Origin: Pollenia angustigena
Lineage: Eukaryota > Arthropoda > Insecta > Diptera > Polleniidae
Length of the DNA stretch: 64,000 nt
Assembly: GCA_930367215.1 (NCBI GenBank)
Contig: OV884056.1
Span: 199,433,310-199,497,309 of the forward strand
Direction of reading: 5' to 3'
Position 1 is the first letter of the stretch; every line of letters begins with the position of its first letter. Both the position numbers and the translations under genes were made by a program. This document shows, piece after piece, positions 46,673 to 57,296 of the stretch. The notes under the pieces are model-generated. The model saw only the letters and a list, made by a program, of their open reading frames with translations. It searched no databases and had not been told where the DNA came from.

Positions 46673-48260
46673 GGATAATTAGTATTGTGGTTATTTTGTT
46701 GAACTATTTATGGTTTTTAATCCAAATTTTTAATATTTTTAATTAGGCTTAAGTTCATGAAATTTAATTTTCATTAAATTATTCTTATGAAGAAAGGAAT
46801 TTTACAACATGAAAATTAATTAAAATTGTTATTGATAATCTTTCATTCTTGACGTGGCTCGGGCTCGAACCCTGGCCGGCAGGTTACCATGACATGTTTC
46901 GATCGCAACCACTCGATCTCCTCAGATGGATTTGCCGTCTTACACTCGCAGCCATCGACGACTGCTGACGTCAATAGTCAAACATCAATCCTTAAACCAA
47001 ATTGTATTTTAACATTTGGTAGATCGAAATTTGCTTTCCTGAATGATTATCCATTTTAATTGATTTTACATGTTTTTTCCTTACTTCTGTTTTTTCGTAC
47101 TTTTGTCAAGAATTTTTCTTGAAGTCCAAGTACATTTTTTGTTTTTTCATTTTGTCTTTCTCTTTTCTGTTGACCTTTTTCAGCACAACTTGAAGGACAA
47201 ATGTACACATAGAGCTCGTGCCTTAGCTTTAACAATAATTAGTATTGTGGTTATTTTGTTGAACTATTTATGGTTTTTAATCCAAATTTTTAATATTTTT
47301 AATTAGGCTTAAGTTCATGAAATTTAATTTTCATTAAATTATTCTTATGAAGAAAGGAATTTTACAACATGAAAATTAATTAAAATTGTTATTGATAATC
47401 TTTCATTCTTGACGTGGCTCGGGCTCGAACCCTGGCCGGCAGGTTACCATGACATGTTTCGATCGCAACCACTCGATCTCCTCAGATGGATTTGCCGTCT
47501 TACACTCGCAGCCATCGACGACTGCTGACGTCAATAGTCAAACATCAATCCTTAAACCAAATTGTATTTTAACATTTGGTAGATCGAAATTTGCTTTCCT
47601 GAATGATTATCCATTTTAATTGATTTTACATGTTTTTTCCTTACTTCTGTTTTTTCGTACTTTTTTCAAGAATTTTTCTTGAAGTCCAAGTACATTTTTT
47701 GTTTTTTCATTTTGTCTTTCTCTTTTCTGTTGACCTTTTTCAGCACAACTTGAAGGACAAATGTACACATAGAGCTCGTGCCTTAGCTTTAACAATAATT
47801 AGAATTGTGGTTATTTTGTTGAACTATTTATGGTTTTTAATCCAAATTTTTAATATTTTTAATTAGGCTTAAGTTCATGAAATTTAATTTTCATTAAATT
47901 ATTCTTATGAAGAAAGGAATTTTACAACATGAAAATTGTTATTGATAATCTTTCATTCTTGACGTGGCTCGGGCTCGAACCCTGGCCGGCAGGTTACCAT
48001 GACATGTTTCGATCGCAACCACTCGATCTCCTGTGAGTGTAAGACGGCAAATCCATCTGAGGAGATCGAGTGGTTGCGATCGAAACATGTCATGGTAACC
48101 TGCCGGCCAGGGTTCGAGCCCGAGCCACGTCAAGAATGAAAGATTATCAATAACAATTTTAATTAATTTTCATGTTGTAAAATTCCTTTCTTCATAAGAA
48201 TAATTTAATGAAAATTAAATTTCATGAACTTAAGCCTAATTAAAAATATTAAAAATAAAA
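46673..48260. repeat. Tandem 560-bp units ending in a long inverted copy
   Basis: Unit 1 starts near 46682, unit 2 near 47242, and a partial unit 3 near 47802; units 1 and 2 differ at only a few bases. Unit 3 stops near 48032 and, after a 27-base spacer, an inverted copy runs 48060-48256. Its arms of about 200 bp are almost perfect apart from a small deletion in the left arm near 47937. The frames at 47070 and 47630 are repeat duplicates and not genes. Confidence 0.95.
46855..46945 (-). mobile_element. tRNA-like (SINE-type) pol III promoter in the 560-bp unit
   Basis: Minus strand: 'gagatcgagtggttgcgatc' (A-box-like) and about 40 bases later GGTTCGAGCCC (good B box). Repeated at 47415-47505 and 47975-48033 (minus) and 48060-48125 (plus). 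It does not fold into a normal tRNA, so a SINE-like origin is likelier. Confidence 0.5.
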
Positions 48261-48405
48261 ATGGATGTTAGAAAAAATAAAGAATATAAGAAAAAATTTC
48301 GATTTCTTTGCAATACAGAAGAAAATGTCGCTCACACTTAGATGATTAAAATCGTATCAAAGGATTTTAAATAAAGTATCAGTCGTGAATTCCGCTATTG
48401 TAATA
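48261..48405. other. Spacer, nothing recognised
   Basis: Short AT-rich DNA between the palindrome and the next element. Confidence 0.3.
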
Positions 48406-48704
48406 CAGTAGCTTTGACTTAACTGCCTTTTGTTTAAGTGCACTTTTGACTTAACTGCACAAAATTAATAATTTTTGTCATTATTCTTTAAAATCCCATA
48501 CAAATTTCTTTTTAAAGTGCACTTTCTATAAGTGCACATTTGAGATAAACTCCCAAAAGTTTTGGCATTTTAAAATTATTTTCATACAAAAAATCAAAGT
48601 CAGCTGACGTAACTGCCCAAAATACATATTTTTTTTAATTATTCTATAAAATCCTTGTTAAAAAATCGTGCAAAGGAGAATGTGCAGCTAAGTCAAAATT
48701 CCTG
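48406..48704. mobile_element. pogo/Tigger-like miniature element 1
   Basis: CAGTAGCTTTGACTTAACTGC at the left opposes inverted CAGGAATTTTGACTTAGCTGC at the right, each next to TA. The arms repeat GACTTAACTGC and AAGTGCACTTT, as in pogo/Tigger ends. No coding content. Confidence 0.75.
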
Positions 48705-48741
48705 TACACACTCTTAGCTTTTATCAACTTAAAGAAAACAA

Positions 48742-48900
48742 TTTATGGAGAAACCCTGATCCAGAGAAAATATTCCAAATATCTATAGCGAAACATCCAT
48801 ATCATATGTTGAATCGTTTCTAATAAAGGTGGTGCCTGCATGCGCAAACGAGTCAGCCATACAGTCGCCATTATAGTTGAGCAACCCGTGATTTGAAAAG
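48742..48900 (-). pseudogene. Retrotransposon RNase H fragment, family L copy 2
   Basis: Minus strand reads GDCMADSFAHAGTTFIRNDS, then 'STYDMDVS', matching GNCMADSLAHA in 21540-22290. Only this short piece of RNase H remains. Confidence 0.7.
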
Positions 48901-49038
48901 CTACCCTTTTTTCATTTCTCTTTGCATCATCTTTTTTTGCCACAATACAATGAACACAAATTTGTTAAGTTGAGATTTATATGCAAAACTGTTGTAAAAT
49001 ATAACTTCCAAGTTTACCAACCACAACACGAGTATATA
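48901..49038. other. Nothing recognised
   Basis: Short AT-rich interval. Confidence 0.3.
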
Positions 49039-49424
49039 CAGTTATTTGCGGTTAATTGAGCCCCGCTTAATTGAGTTTCCCGTTTTATTGCACTAAAAAT
49101 CATGGAACGAACGGTATAACTGTCTATGTAAAAATACCCGTTTAGTTGACTTCCGTTTAATTGCGTCACCAGCTTAATTATTTCGCAAAATTAGACCGCA
49201 TTGCGAAAAACAAGAGCAAATGCAATATTAATAAATAACGAAATGAGTTTTATTTTCCCTCTACACATGGGTGTTTCGCTATATTGCACATCTTGCTCAA
49301 TTAAGCGATTTTCGATTTAATTGCGTCTGCGATTCAATTAACCGAGTACTGCTTAATTGAGTTCCCGTTTAATTGCGTCAAAAGTCGTGCATTTTAAGAA
49401 ACTCAATTAAGCGGAAATAACTGT
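49039..49424. mobile_element. pogo/Tigger-like miniature element 2
   Basis: Left CAGTTATTTGCGGTTAATTG, inverted right CAGTTATTTCCGCTTAATTG, both next to TA. The arms carry many TTAATTGAG and TTAATTGCG blocks, very like Tigger ends. No transposase. A 386-bp non-autonomous copy. Confidence 0.85.
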
Positions 49425-50146
49425 AATATTTAAGTAAGTTAATTAAATTATAAAACAAAACAATATGTATAACTAAATCAATTTGTTTCAACAAACACAA
49501 CTAATGCATTTGTTTAACGTGGTTTGTGTTTTGTTATTTTTGTTTTGATCACGCCATTTGTGCAGATTGTCGGGGCCTGTTTTTACACATTGCCATTTCA
49601 CCACCAAAAAAAGCTTTCTGTCTTTTGCTTTAAAAGCAGCCTTTGCAACTGATTTGGGCCCTTTATACACGTCACTTTTTACACATCTGTTTTATAATCT
49701 GTGATATGAAGGAACATTGAGATTACCTAGCATTTACACGTGAAAGTAAATTTCTTGAAAGTCGCAATACACTCACACTTTTTCACTAGCACACACATTA
49801 TTTTGGTGCTTTCAGCCAATCGGCTGTTTCTTCGATTTTTAGTTGATAATACGTAAAGGCCAGGATAGTGAACTTGATTTAAAAATCCCCGTTCTTTAAA
49901 ACTATGATTGTAATCACGGTTCGTCAGTTTTTTATAGCAATTGCATCCATGCCATAATGTGCGAGCTTTCACAAAAGAGCTTTTGTAAGTGCTTGGCTAA
50001 GAAACAACAACAGATTGTAAGAGCTTTCAAAGCTATTTACCGCAAATGCAAATACCAAAGTTTGTGTGTTTGGATGGAATGGTTTTATTGTTATCATAAA
50101 AGAGAACATATAAGTTTTATCACACTCCAAATATAAAAAATTTTGT
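49425..50146. other. Nothing recognised
   Basis: Small minus-strand frames (49488-49670, 49727-49972) have no domain. No paired ends. Confidence 0.35.
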
Positions 50147-50554
50147 TTATAGGCTTTTTACACTGATCAACATCTAACATCTACCATCAAAGATGTAGAA
50201 AATGTGAAACATTGTTCACATCTTACGTCCACCATCAAACAAAAATGTCACAATTTTTGAAAAAAAAAAATGTTTTTTGTCACAAAAGTGACAAAATTAA
50301 AAAAAAAACACAAAAATGTATTTGAAGTTCAATTTGTTTAAATATATAAAAAAAAATTGCAATAGAATAGAATAGAACTTATTGCGACTGTTCTAGTGAT
50401 GACACTAAAATAATCGAAAGATGTAGAATGGAATAAAATGAGATAGGAACATCTTTTAAAGATATTGGTTTTTAGCCCTTAGTATTTCTTATGGAAAGAT
50501 GTTAACATCTTCGCAAATTGATGGTAGATGTTGATCAGTGTAGAAAGGCTATAA
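50147..50554. mobile_element. 408-bp inverted-repeat element
   Basis: The ends share TTATAG-CTTT-TACACTGA then TCAACATCT-CATCTACCATCAA. An inner AACATCTT block is repeated. The true terminus may be CACTGATC next to TA. No coding content. Confidence 0.7.
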
Positions 50555-50695
50555 GGGTAAATAGTGAAATATCATAAATTTGTGTATGTAACAAAAAAAA
50601 AAAAAAACGAAGAGAATGACTTAGCGAGTAGCTGTTACTTGACAAATTGGTCACAGCTGTGAATCGTGATTTTTAAATAACAGGTATTCAATCAC

Positions 50696-50950
50696 GGATA
50701 CAGAAAATATCGCTCATATCTAGTTTCCATGTATATCCCTGTGTTCAGACTGATTAAATGTCTGGCTATCTGCTCTAGAGACATCTTAGGGTGATTCTCG
50801 ATTTGATAAACAGATTCTCCAGGGGTCTTATGGCCGCTTTGCTATGGGTAAAAATGTGAATATCCCTGCCAGATATCTCATGTGCCTTTTGGCTGTGTAG
50901 ATGGCCATTATTTCGGCCTAAATGACATTGCAATAATGCCGCATCCTTAA
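50696..50950 (-). pseudogene. Retrotransposon RNase H fragment, family L copy 3
   Basis: Minus strand contains LKDAALLQCHLG, then EISGRDIHIFTHSKAAIRPL, matching GEISGRDIYIITDSKTAIRS in 21540-22290. The catalytic Asp of the TDS motif is His here, and stops follow. Dead. Confidence 0.75.
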
Positions 50951-52284
50951 AGGAATAACGGAAATGTAAATTAAATATTTATATAAAATATTTTCCCCCT
51001 TAAGGGTTATTTAATTAATGTTTTAATTTTAAATGTCATAAAGAGACCTTGACAAATTCTTAAATAAATAAAGATAAAATTTACACACATGCAAGCACTA
51101 AAATAAAGACATACATTTTTATAAATATTTGTATAATACTTCTATTTAATTTACAAATGCAAAAGGTAAAATGATGTTAAGTCTCATTAAACTGCATTTC
51201 GTAAATGAAAAGGTTATAAAACTAAAATGACATGATTGAATCAAAAATTAAATTAAATATAACTGACACTTAATTACATTTCGTAAAAATATTTAAATAT
51301 GATTCGTTAATGTCCTTCTATACTATTAATTAAATTTTGATTTTATCAGAAATAAAATAATAAAAATAACCCACATTTGAATTTTTTTTATTGATTTCAA
51401 TTGAAATGTTTTTTTTTTTTTTTTATTTATTTTATAATTGATACAATCAATTTAATTGTTAATTACATTTTTTTATTATTTATTTATTTTTCAATTTAGT
51501 GTAGCTATAAAATGTTATCTGTTCATCTAGATTCTAGAATATGATATTTCAAAAATGAAAACTAAAAAAACACAAATTAATGGATTGATTTTGTTAAACA
51601 AATAATAAAAATAATAAATACATTAAAAATTTATAGTGTTAAAGGAAAAGTGTTTAAACAAAGCAAAAAAAAAAAACAGCAGCAACTACTTTATATTGTT
51701 GCTGTTGTTATTTTTTGTTTTATTACAAATTTGTCAATAATTGCTGCTGATAATAAATTGTTGCTGCAATAACAAAACGTATGTGTGTGTGTTTTTGTTG
51801 CTGTTGCTGTTAAAAATATTATTGTAATTTAATGACTGCAAAAACAATTGTTATAAAATATTAATTACTTTAAATGACTAAACGAACGCCTTTTATATAA
51901 ATTGTTTTTGAAGTAATTATTATTGATATTATACGCTCTCTCTCTCTCTCTCTCACACACACATACACTCTCACAATAACTTTTACTTAAAACACAAACA
52001 GTGAATAAAATTTAAATTAATTTATTTTGTTTGCACAAAATTTTAAAGATAAGTTTTATCGTCGTAATTTTCTAGGAAATCTCAGTAAAATAGGAAAAAA
52101 AAATTCAAGTGAATAATTATGCAAATATAAAATATTTAATGGGTAAATTTTGCCAAGTACTATAAAATTAAGATTCTTTAGAATAATTTAATTAACTTAA
52201 CAAATTAGTTGAAAATAATATAAAAAAATTACAATAAAGTTTAAGTTTCAATTAAATTGAAATTTTATTAAAATATAATAAAAA
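50951..52284. other. AT-rich DNA with a CT/CA microsatellite
   Basis: (CT)10 followed by (CA)4-5 at about 51938-51966, plus poly-T at 51405-51425. GTTGCTGTTGTT runs near 51700 and 51800. No gene or element ends. Confidence 0.45.
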
Positions 52285-53830
52285 GTTCTAGTTCTCTAGA
52301 ACAGTACTAGAGGGAACTTAACTATAACTAAACTAAAGGAAAACTAGAACCGAAGCAATATAACTAGAAGGAAACGAGTAGGAGCGCTATGTCGAATCTA
52401 ATATACCCTTCCCCATGGCGCGATAAGAACAGAAAGCTGCCACGCCCAATTCTTCAGTCCCGCCCATTTTTTCTTAGCGAGGTTGTGTATGGATAACCCA
52501 AATTAAGACAATATTTCTCTTACCGTTATTTAGATACAAATAAATCTTTTGTGTCACACACCGTTCTACACTCCCGCCCACCTTTTATCGGATGTTGTCT
52601 ATTGATAACCAATATGTTTGTACTTTATTTGGAAAATAATGTTAAAACGCTTAACAGTTTTATTTGGTTTAATATCTTTAGTTTTTCTAAAATCTTTGGA
52701 TGAAGTTTCATGACGATCTGGCCTAAGCAACCAGTGAAATGCGCATAGGAATAGCTTATCCCATCTACAATAAATTTCAGTGTCTTTATCAAGAATAAAA
52801 ACAAGAATTAAGCACGAATAATAAAATCTTTCAAATTAAAATTTTGTATTCCCAAAAATTACTTTGTTGATAACCCAAATGTTTACAATTTTTCTCTAAC
52901 CGTTCTTTAGATACGAGTAAATCTTATTTTTTAGCAACGTCCAATTCTCCGACCTTTTGTCCATTGATAACAAAGATGACTATACCTAAATTGGAAGCTT
53001 TTCAGATATACTGAAAAAAAGAATATAATGTGTATAACAAGAGACAGTCGTGGTTTCTTGCTCATATTTCAGTCATTTGTAAATCGATCATTTAAATTGC
53101 AAAATTTAACGGAGCATATGTGACATAAATATATAACAACCTAGTCCTAATCATTTTGAGGGTCTTCAGAAACCCCATTTCAACAGACAGAGGGACATCG
53201 TTAAATTAACATCGCTACTTAAAGGGCCCAGAATATAGATATTACAAAAGAAATGCCAAACTTATAAATACCCTTTCCAGTAATGGTGAAGCGTTAAAAA
53301 AGACTTAAACTATTACTGAGTACAGAACTGAACTAGAAATGATCTAAAACTGAACTAGAAACTGAAATATAGCTGAACTAGAACTGATCTAAAACTTAAC
53401 TAGACCTGAACTAGAACTGAACTAGAAATGAACTAGAACTAGAACTGAACTAGAACTGAACTAGAACTGAACTAGAACTGAGCTAGAACTGAACTAGAAC
53501 TGAACTAGAACTGAACTAGAACTGAACTGGAACTGAACTAGAACTGAACTAGAACTGAACTAGAACTGAACTAGAACTGAACTAGAACTGAACTAGAAAT
53601 GAACTAGAACTGAACTAGAACTGAACTAGAACTGAACACTGGAACTGAACTAGAACTGAACACTGGAACTGAACTAGAACTGAACTAGAACTGAACTAGA
53701 ACTGAACTAGAACTGAACTGGAGTTGAACTAAGCTAGGACTGACCGAGAACTGCACTAGAAATGATCTAAAAAACAACTAGAGTTTATAAAGAACTAAAT
53801 AAAACCGAAACTTAATTAAAATCCTAAATC
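52285..53830. repeat. 11-bp minisatellite locus 2, split by family B repeat
   Basis: 53320-53770 is a near-perfect array of ACTAGAACTGA (over 30 units). Decayed units also lie at 52285-52380. Between them (52385-53290) is a family B/A-type dispersed repeat, so the repeat seems to have inserted in or beside the array. Confidence 0.85.
52385..53290 (+). repeat. Dispersed repeat family B, long copy
   Basis: Contains GCCACGCCCAATTC, TCCCGCCCA phrases with 'ttattgataacc' and 'accgtt-tttagatac' recurring about every 130-300 bases. 52700-52865 is the uninterrupted counterpart of 16200-16283 plus 17787-17880. It ends with 'acagacagagggacatcg', as in family A 3' ends. Confidence 0.65.
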
Positions 53831-54290
53831 TTTCGCGATAATAATTGCGATATTAAAGTTTTCTTACAACTGTTCCTCCGTTTCGGATTAGAATAAGACG
53901 TGTCGCTGTAGCAGTGTATTCAATTTTGCCATGTAGTGACTAGATCTTGAGTCATTTTCCGTCGTGTTAAGCGTTGCAAAAAAATTTATTTAGCAAAAAT
54001 TTCTTTCAACTTTTAAACATTTAGACATGCTACTTTGAATTTATTCTGATTAAAAAAAAAAATCAAATTTATAATTGAAGTTTTTCGTTATTCAAAAAAA
54101 AAAAAAAAAAAATTTTATGTATATTTTATTACGAAAAATATTATCAATACAAGTAAAATTATATTATGTGCAATTTAAAAGTGAACAAGAAAAATCTACA
54201 TTTTTGATATGCTCCGCCAAGAGTTTGAATATTTTAGGACTAGTCTTTGTATGGTTATGGTGTAGTTTGATTTTTAGTCTTTTAAAACAG
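53831..54290. other. Nothing recognised
   Basis: AT-rich. The 139-codon frame from 54075 starts in a poly-A-encoded lysine run and enters a family A repeat, so it is not a gene. Confidence 0.4.
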
Positions 54291-54910
54291 TCAAAGTTTA
54301 ACAACAAGAGCATTATGCGGTACGGGTTAAGACATACTAAAGTTTTTTCCGGTTGTGGGCTTTATATGGGTGGGCGTATGGTGAATTATGGGCCGACCTT
54401 TAAGAAATTTAGTTGTAGGATTTTTAGGGTTTCAAAACGAATTTGTTTTTTTTTTTTAAATTTTTTTTTTAAATTTTGTAATTCCCTATGCTAATCCCCG
54501 CGAAGCTTGACGCTTGTCTGTAGGAAAGAAACCAGAGTCTCTGGCGGGAATCGAACCCGCAACCCCGGGGTTGATAGACTAGCTCACTACTAGCTAGCCT
54601 ACCGGGGCACTCAAACTTCGAAATGAAGTGACAATCAGTGACTTCGCCACTAATTTATGTTAGTTTCTGCCACAGTAAAACCAGTGTTCCACATTTGGGC
54701 TTATAAATATTTTCCTACTGTACTGGATTTCAATCCCAAACTGCTTAAAACAATTTGACACCATAATTGTTATTTTGTGTTAAGTCGTTCACTGTCTTAA
54801 TCGACTTAGATTTACAAAATGACCCAGAATCAATAGATAAATGTTAAAAAAATTTCACACGGAATGACAAATTTTTTATACCCTCTTTACAACAATTTGT
54901 GGATGGTTTA
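54291..54910 (+). repeat. Dispersed repeat family A, copy 4, split by a SINE
   Basis: 'gggcgtatggtgaattatgg' near 54370 and 'tataccctctttacaacaat' near 54878 are the two halves of family A. A reverse SINE (54500-54625) lies between them. Confidence 0.55.
54500..54625 (-). mobile_element. tRNA-derived SINE, best-preserved copy
   Basis: Minus strand: 'gccccggtaggctagctagt' and 'agtgagctagtctatcaa', then perfect B box GGTTCGATTCC, then 'cgccagagactctggtttct'. It serves as the reference for the fragments at 24741, 28240, 32215 and 34744. Confidence 0.75.
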
Positions 54911-55075
54911 AAAATAGTTTTATAAGTGTTTTAAATAATAATAATAAGTTTTTGCAATAAAATTGTCTTTGACAATTTAGCCATTTTCGGCGGTAAAGAG
55001 TTGGAAATACTGAATTATGGATTCATTAGCTGATCGATCCATTTACAACGTTGCAAACGAATAAAATATTACATA

Positions 55076-55323
55076 TCGCTCATTTGCTGCAAGACCGGGA
55101 TAACTCAAAAAATGAAATTTTTGAGTTAGAGATGCATAATTGTTCGCTTTGTTTTTCTTTATATTGTGTATTAAATTCATCTTTATAACTTTTATACTTT
55201 CCCAGTTTGAAGAGAATGTGTCTTCTTTTTTTCTAAGTAGTTAGAACAAATCAAAAACTTTAAATGCGTTTATCTCGAAATGGATTTTTGTGAGTTATGC
55301 CGGTCTTGCAGCAAATGAGCGAT
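55076..55323. mobile_element. Miniature inverted-repeat element, family M, copy B
   Basis: Ends ATCGCTCATTTGCTGCAAGA are perfect for more than 20 bases on both sides and continue CCGG-ATAACTCA. The interior matches 6849-7074 inverted. The best-preserved of three copies. Confidence 0.9.
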
Positions 55324-55768
55324 ATATTATATAACTGATTCACTATTAAATAAACGGAAAAATGAATAAAATAAATGTTCATGGTTAGCTGCAAAAATAA
55401 ACAGCAAAATATTTAAATAATTATTGAAATATACATAATTGGAAAAACAACAATTTATTATGCGAATGGAGATAAACAACAACTGTTATGTTACTCGTAA
55501 AACTCGTATTGTCTATTAATAAGAGGAATGTAATCAAAAATTTTTTTTCATTAACATTTGTATACAAATAAACCAAATTTAACCCATCTAGGAAGGCTTG
55601 TTGTCCGCAAAAATAAGAAACTGTATAAAGAAAACTAAATTCTTCCTACAGGTAACAATGTAGATAGTATTTACTGTTGCTATATTTTATAAAAAAATGT
55701 ACAAGGAACACAGAAAAAATAAAAATTGATTTCAATTAAAAAATGTGTGATATTAAAAAAATCACATA
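55324..55768. other. Nothing recognised
   Basis: AT-rich. 55720-55765 has ATTTCAATTAAAAAATG-like text that may be an edge of repeat family C. Confidence 0.3.
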
Positions 55769-56552
55769 TAGGCAAATCCCAGAAACAGTCCACCAACCAA
55801 AAATTTTTCAACTTAATTTTTTTTAACGGAATATAAGACTATATGTTTAATTTCATTTTTATAATAAATAATATGTATTTCAGTGATCATTAATGCAATA
55901 ATTTTTACCAAATCCTACCCCACTGCTGATTTCTTAATAAAATACGTGAATTTAGCATTATTTTAGGTGATTTTTGTGCTTAAAATAGCACTTTCAGCAA
56001 ACTTATCAAAATATAAATTTCGTTAAAAAAAAAGTTGACATTCATTAGTTAAGAAATTAGTTTAAGAAATGCAATTCATAAAAATATAATTTGTTTTGTT
56101 AAAATAAATAAAATATAATAAAATACTACTGAAAAAACTGTAGCGTGCGTTATGTAGCGTGCGTCACAAAGGGTTCACGGCTTTTGTCAAAAATCACAAC
56201 ATTTTTTGGCTGCGAATAAGTGCGTTTAGAATTCTCTTATAGTCACCTTTCTTTAAGGAATCAGCTTTTGTATTCCTAATCATGCTAAACTCGCTAAAAA
56301 TTAGGAAAACGCACTTCAACCTTTGAAGTTACTTCCACTTTTTGTAGCGTGCGTCACAAAACTTTGTGATCAATTATTTCGCCACAAATACTGGCTAATA
56401 AATTATGATATATGCCATTCGTTAGTACATATTAATGTCACTAAATACTATATATAAGTTGAAGCTATATTTTTTGAATGACCAAAAAATGTGTATATTT
56501 CAATCAGAAAACGCGTGCTAATGTAGCGTTCGTCACGCAGGATTTTCCCGCA
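55769..56552. mobile_element. Element III: CGTGCGTCAC-bearing element
   Basis: Left end TAGGCAAATCCCAG, right end inverted TGCGGGAAAATCCTGCG, each next to TA; a looser pair than in elements I and II. Sites GTAGCGTGCGTCAC at 56154-56167 and 56344-56357, GTAGCGTTCGTCAC at 56523-56536, and a half-site at 56141-56150, all in plus orientation. The last one lies the same distance from the right end as the last site in element II. No transposase. Confidence 0.6.
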
Positions 56553-57054
56553 TACAGACAAATAATAAACAAAAACAGACAACCAAAAAACTAGACTTAG
56601 TTAAGAAAATCTTATGGCAAAGAAAACAAGTGTTTTTGTGAAGTTTTGTTATATTTTTTAATTGATTACGTGTAACTATCTTTATTAAATTATTCTTTGT
56701 TTTTTGTTTAATATTAATAATAATTATTTTATGTATTTAAATATTTAGACCCCTAAAGATGGTTAGCGACGCTAGCCGAAATATTGGGAATAAAAATAAA
56801 AATATAAAAACAAAAATCACGAGTTTTTAGTTTTAAATTTTATTTATTTACTTGGACCTGCAGCCAAACAAAAACAACTTAATTAATTTTAAAAAAATGT
56901 AACAAATTTATAGTATCAATTAAATATTTTTTGATATAAATAAAATTTTCCGCAGTGATGTTGTTGTTATGAGTAAACGTTTAATTCACTTTATTAAAAT
57001 CTTAATTAAAACTGATTTTATTTTTGAATAATGGTTTAATGGAAAAATAATTGG
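56553..57054 (+). other. Retroposon-like tail
   Basis: 56752-56820 reads 'gacccctaaagatggttagc' then 'gacgctagccgaaatattgg' and AATAAAAATAAAAATATAAAAAC. This 'hairpin plus CGAAA-T-TTGG plus AATAAA' pattern is common at the 3' ends of insect retroposons; the class is undecided. The rest is AT-rich with family C-like text at 56975-57050. Confidence 0.35.
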
Positions 57055-57296
57055 CGATAATTTTTTCACTGCATAACATATACAAAACACATAAAGACAT
57101 TTTTCACAAATTAAAGCATTAATCAAAAGTAAAATCAGTCTTAATGAAAAATTTAATCAAGTGAATTTAACTTTTCAATCAAGAGCATTTAACGTTTAAT
57201 TGATGCTATTAATTTTCACCAGTAAACAAATAAATAGTATCAAATAAACGTTTAATTCACTTGATTAAACGTTTAGTTGACTTGATTAAACGTTTA
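57055..57296 (+). repeat. Repeat family C, copy 3, split by a retrotransposon
   Basis: 'aattaaagcattaatcaaaa' and repeated 'ttgattaaacgtttaattca' units as in 2540-2720. It continues at 57947-58025 after the insertion at 57297-57946. Confidence 0.6.

Noticed and set aside
47070..47866. Two nearly identical 78-codon frames
   Set aside because: Copies of one 560-bp tandem unit. The encoded peptide is hydrophobic low-complexity with no support.
46855..48125. tRNA genes in the tandem units
   Set aside because: B box is good, but the 5' and 3' sides do not pair into a tRNA acceptor stem.
53320..53770. CRISPR-like array
   Set aside because: Direct head-to-tail 11-bp units without spacers in eukaryotic-looking DNA.
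54075..54494. 139-codon plus-strand frame
   Set aside because: Begins in poly-A lysine and poly-T phenylalanine codons and runs through a dispersed repeat. No domain.
54500..54625. Possible tRNA gene because of perfect A/B-like boxes
   Set aside because: No acceptor stem or anticodon arm of normal geometry. The body and A-rich tail of related copies make it a SINE.
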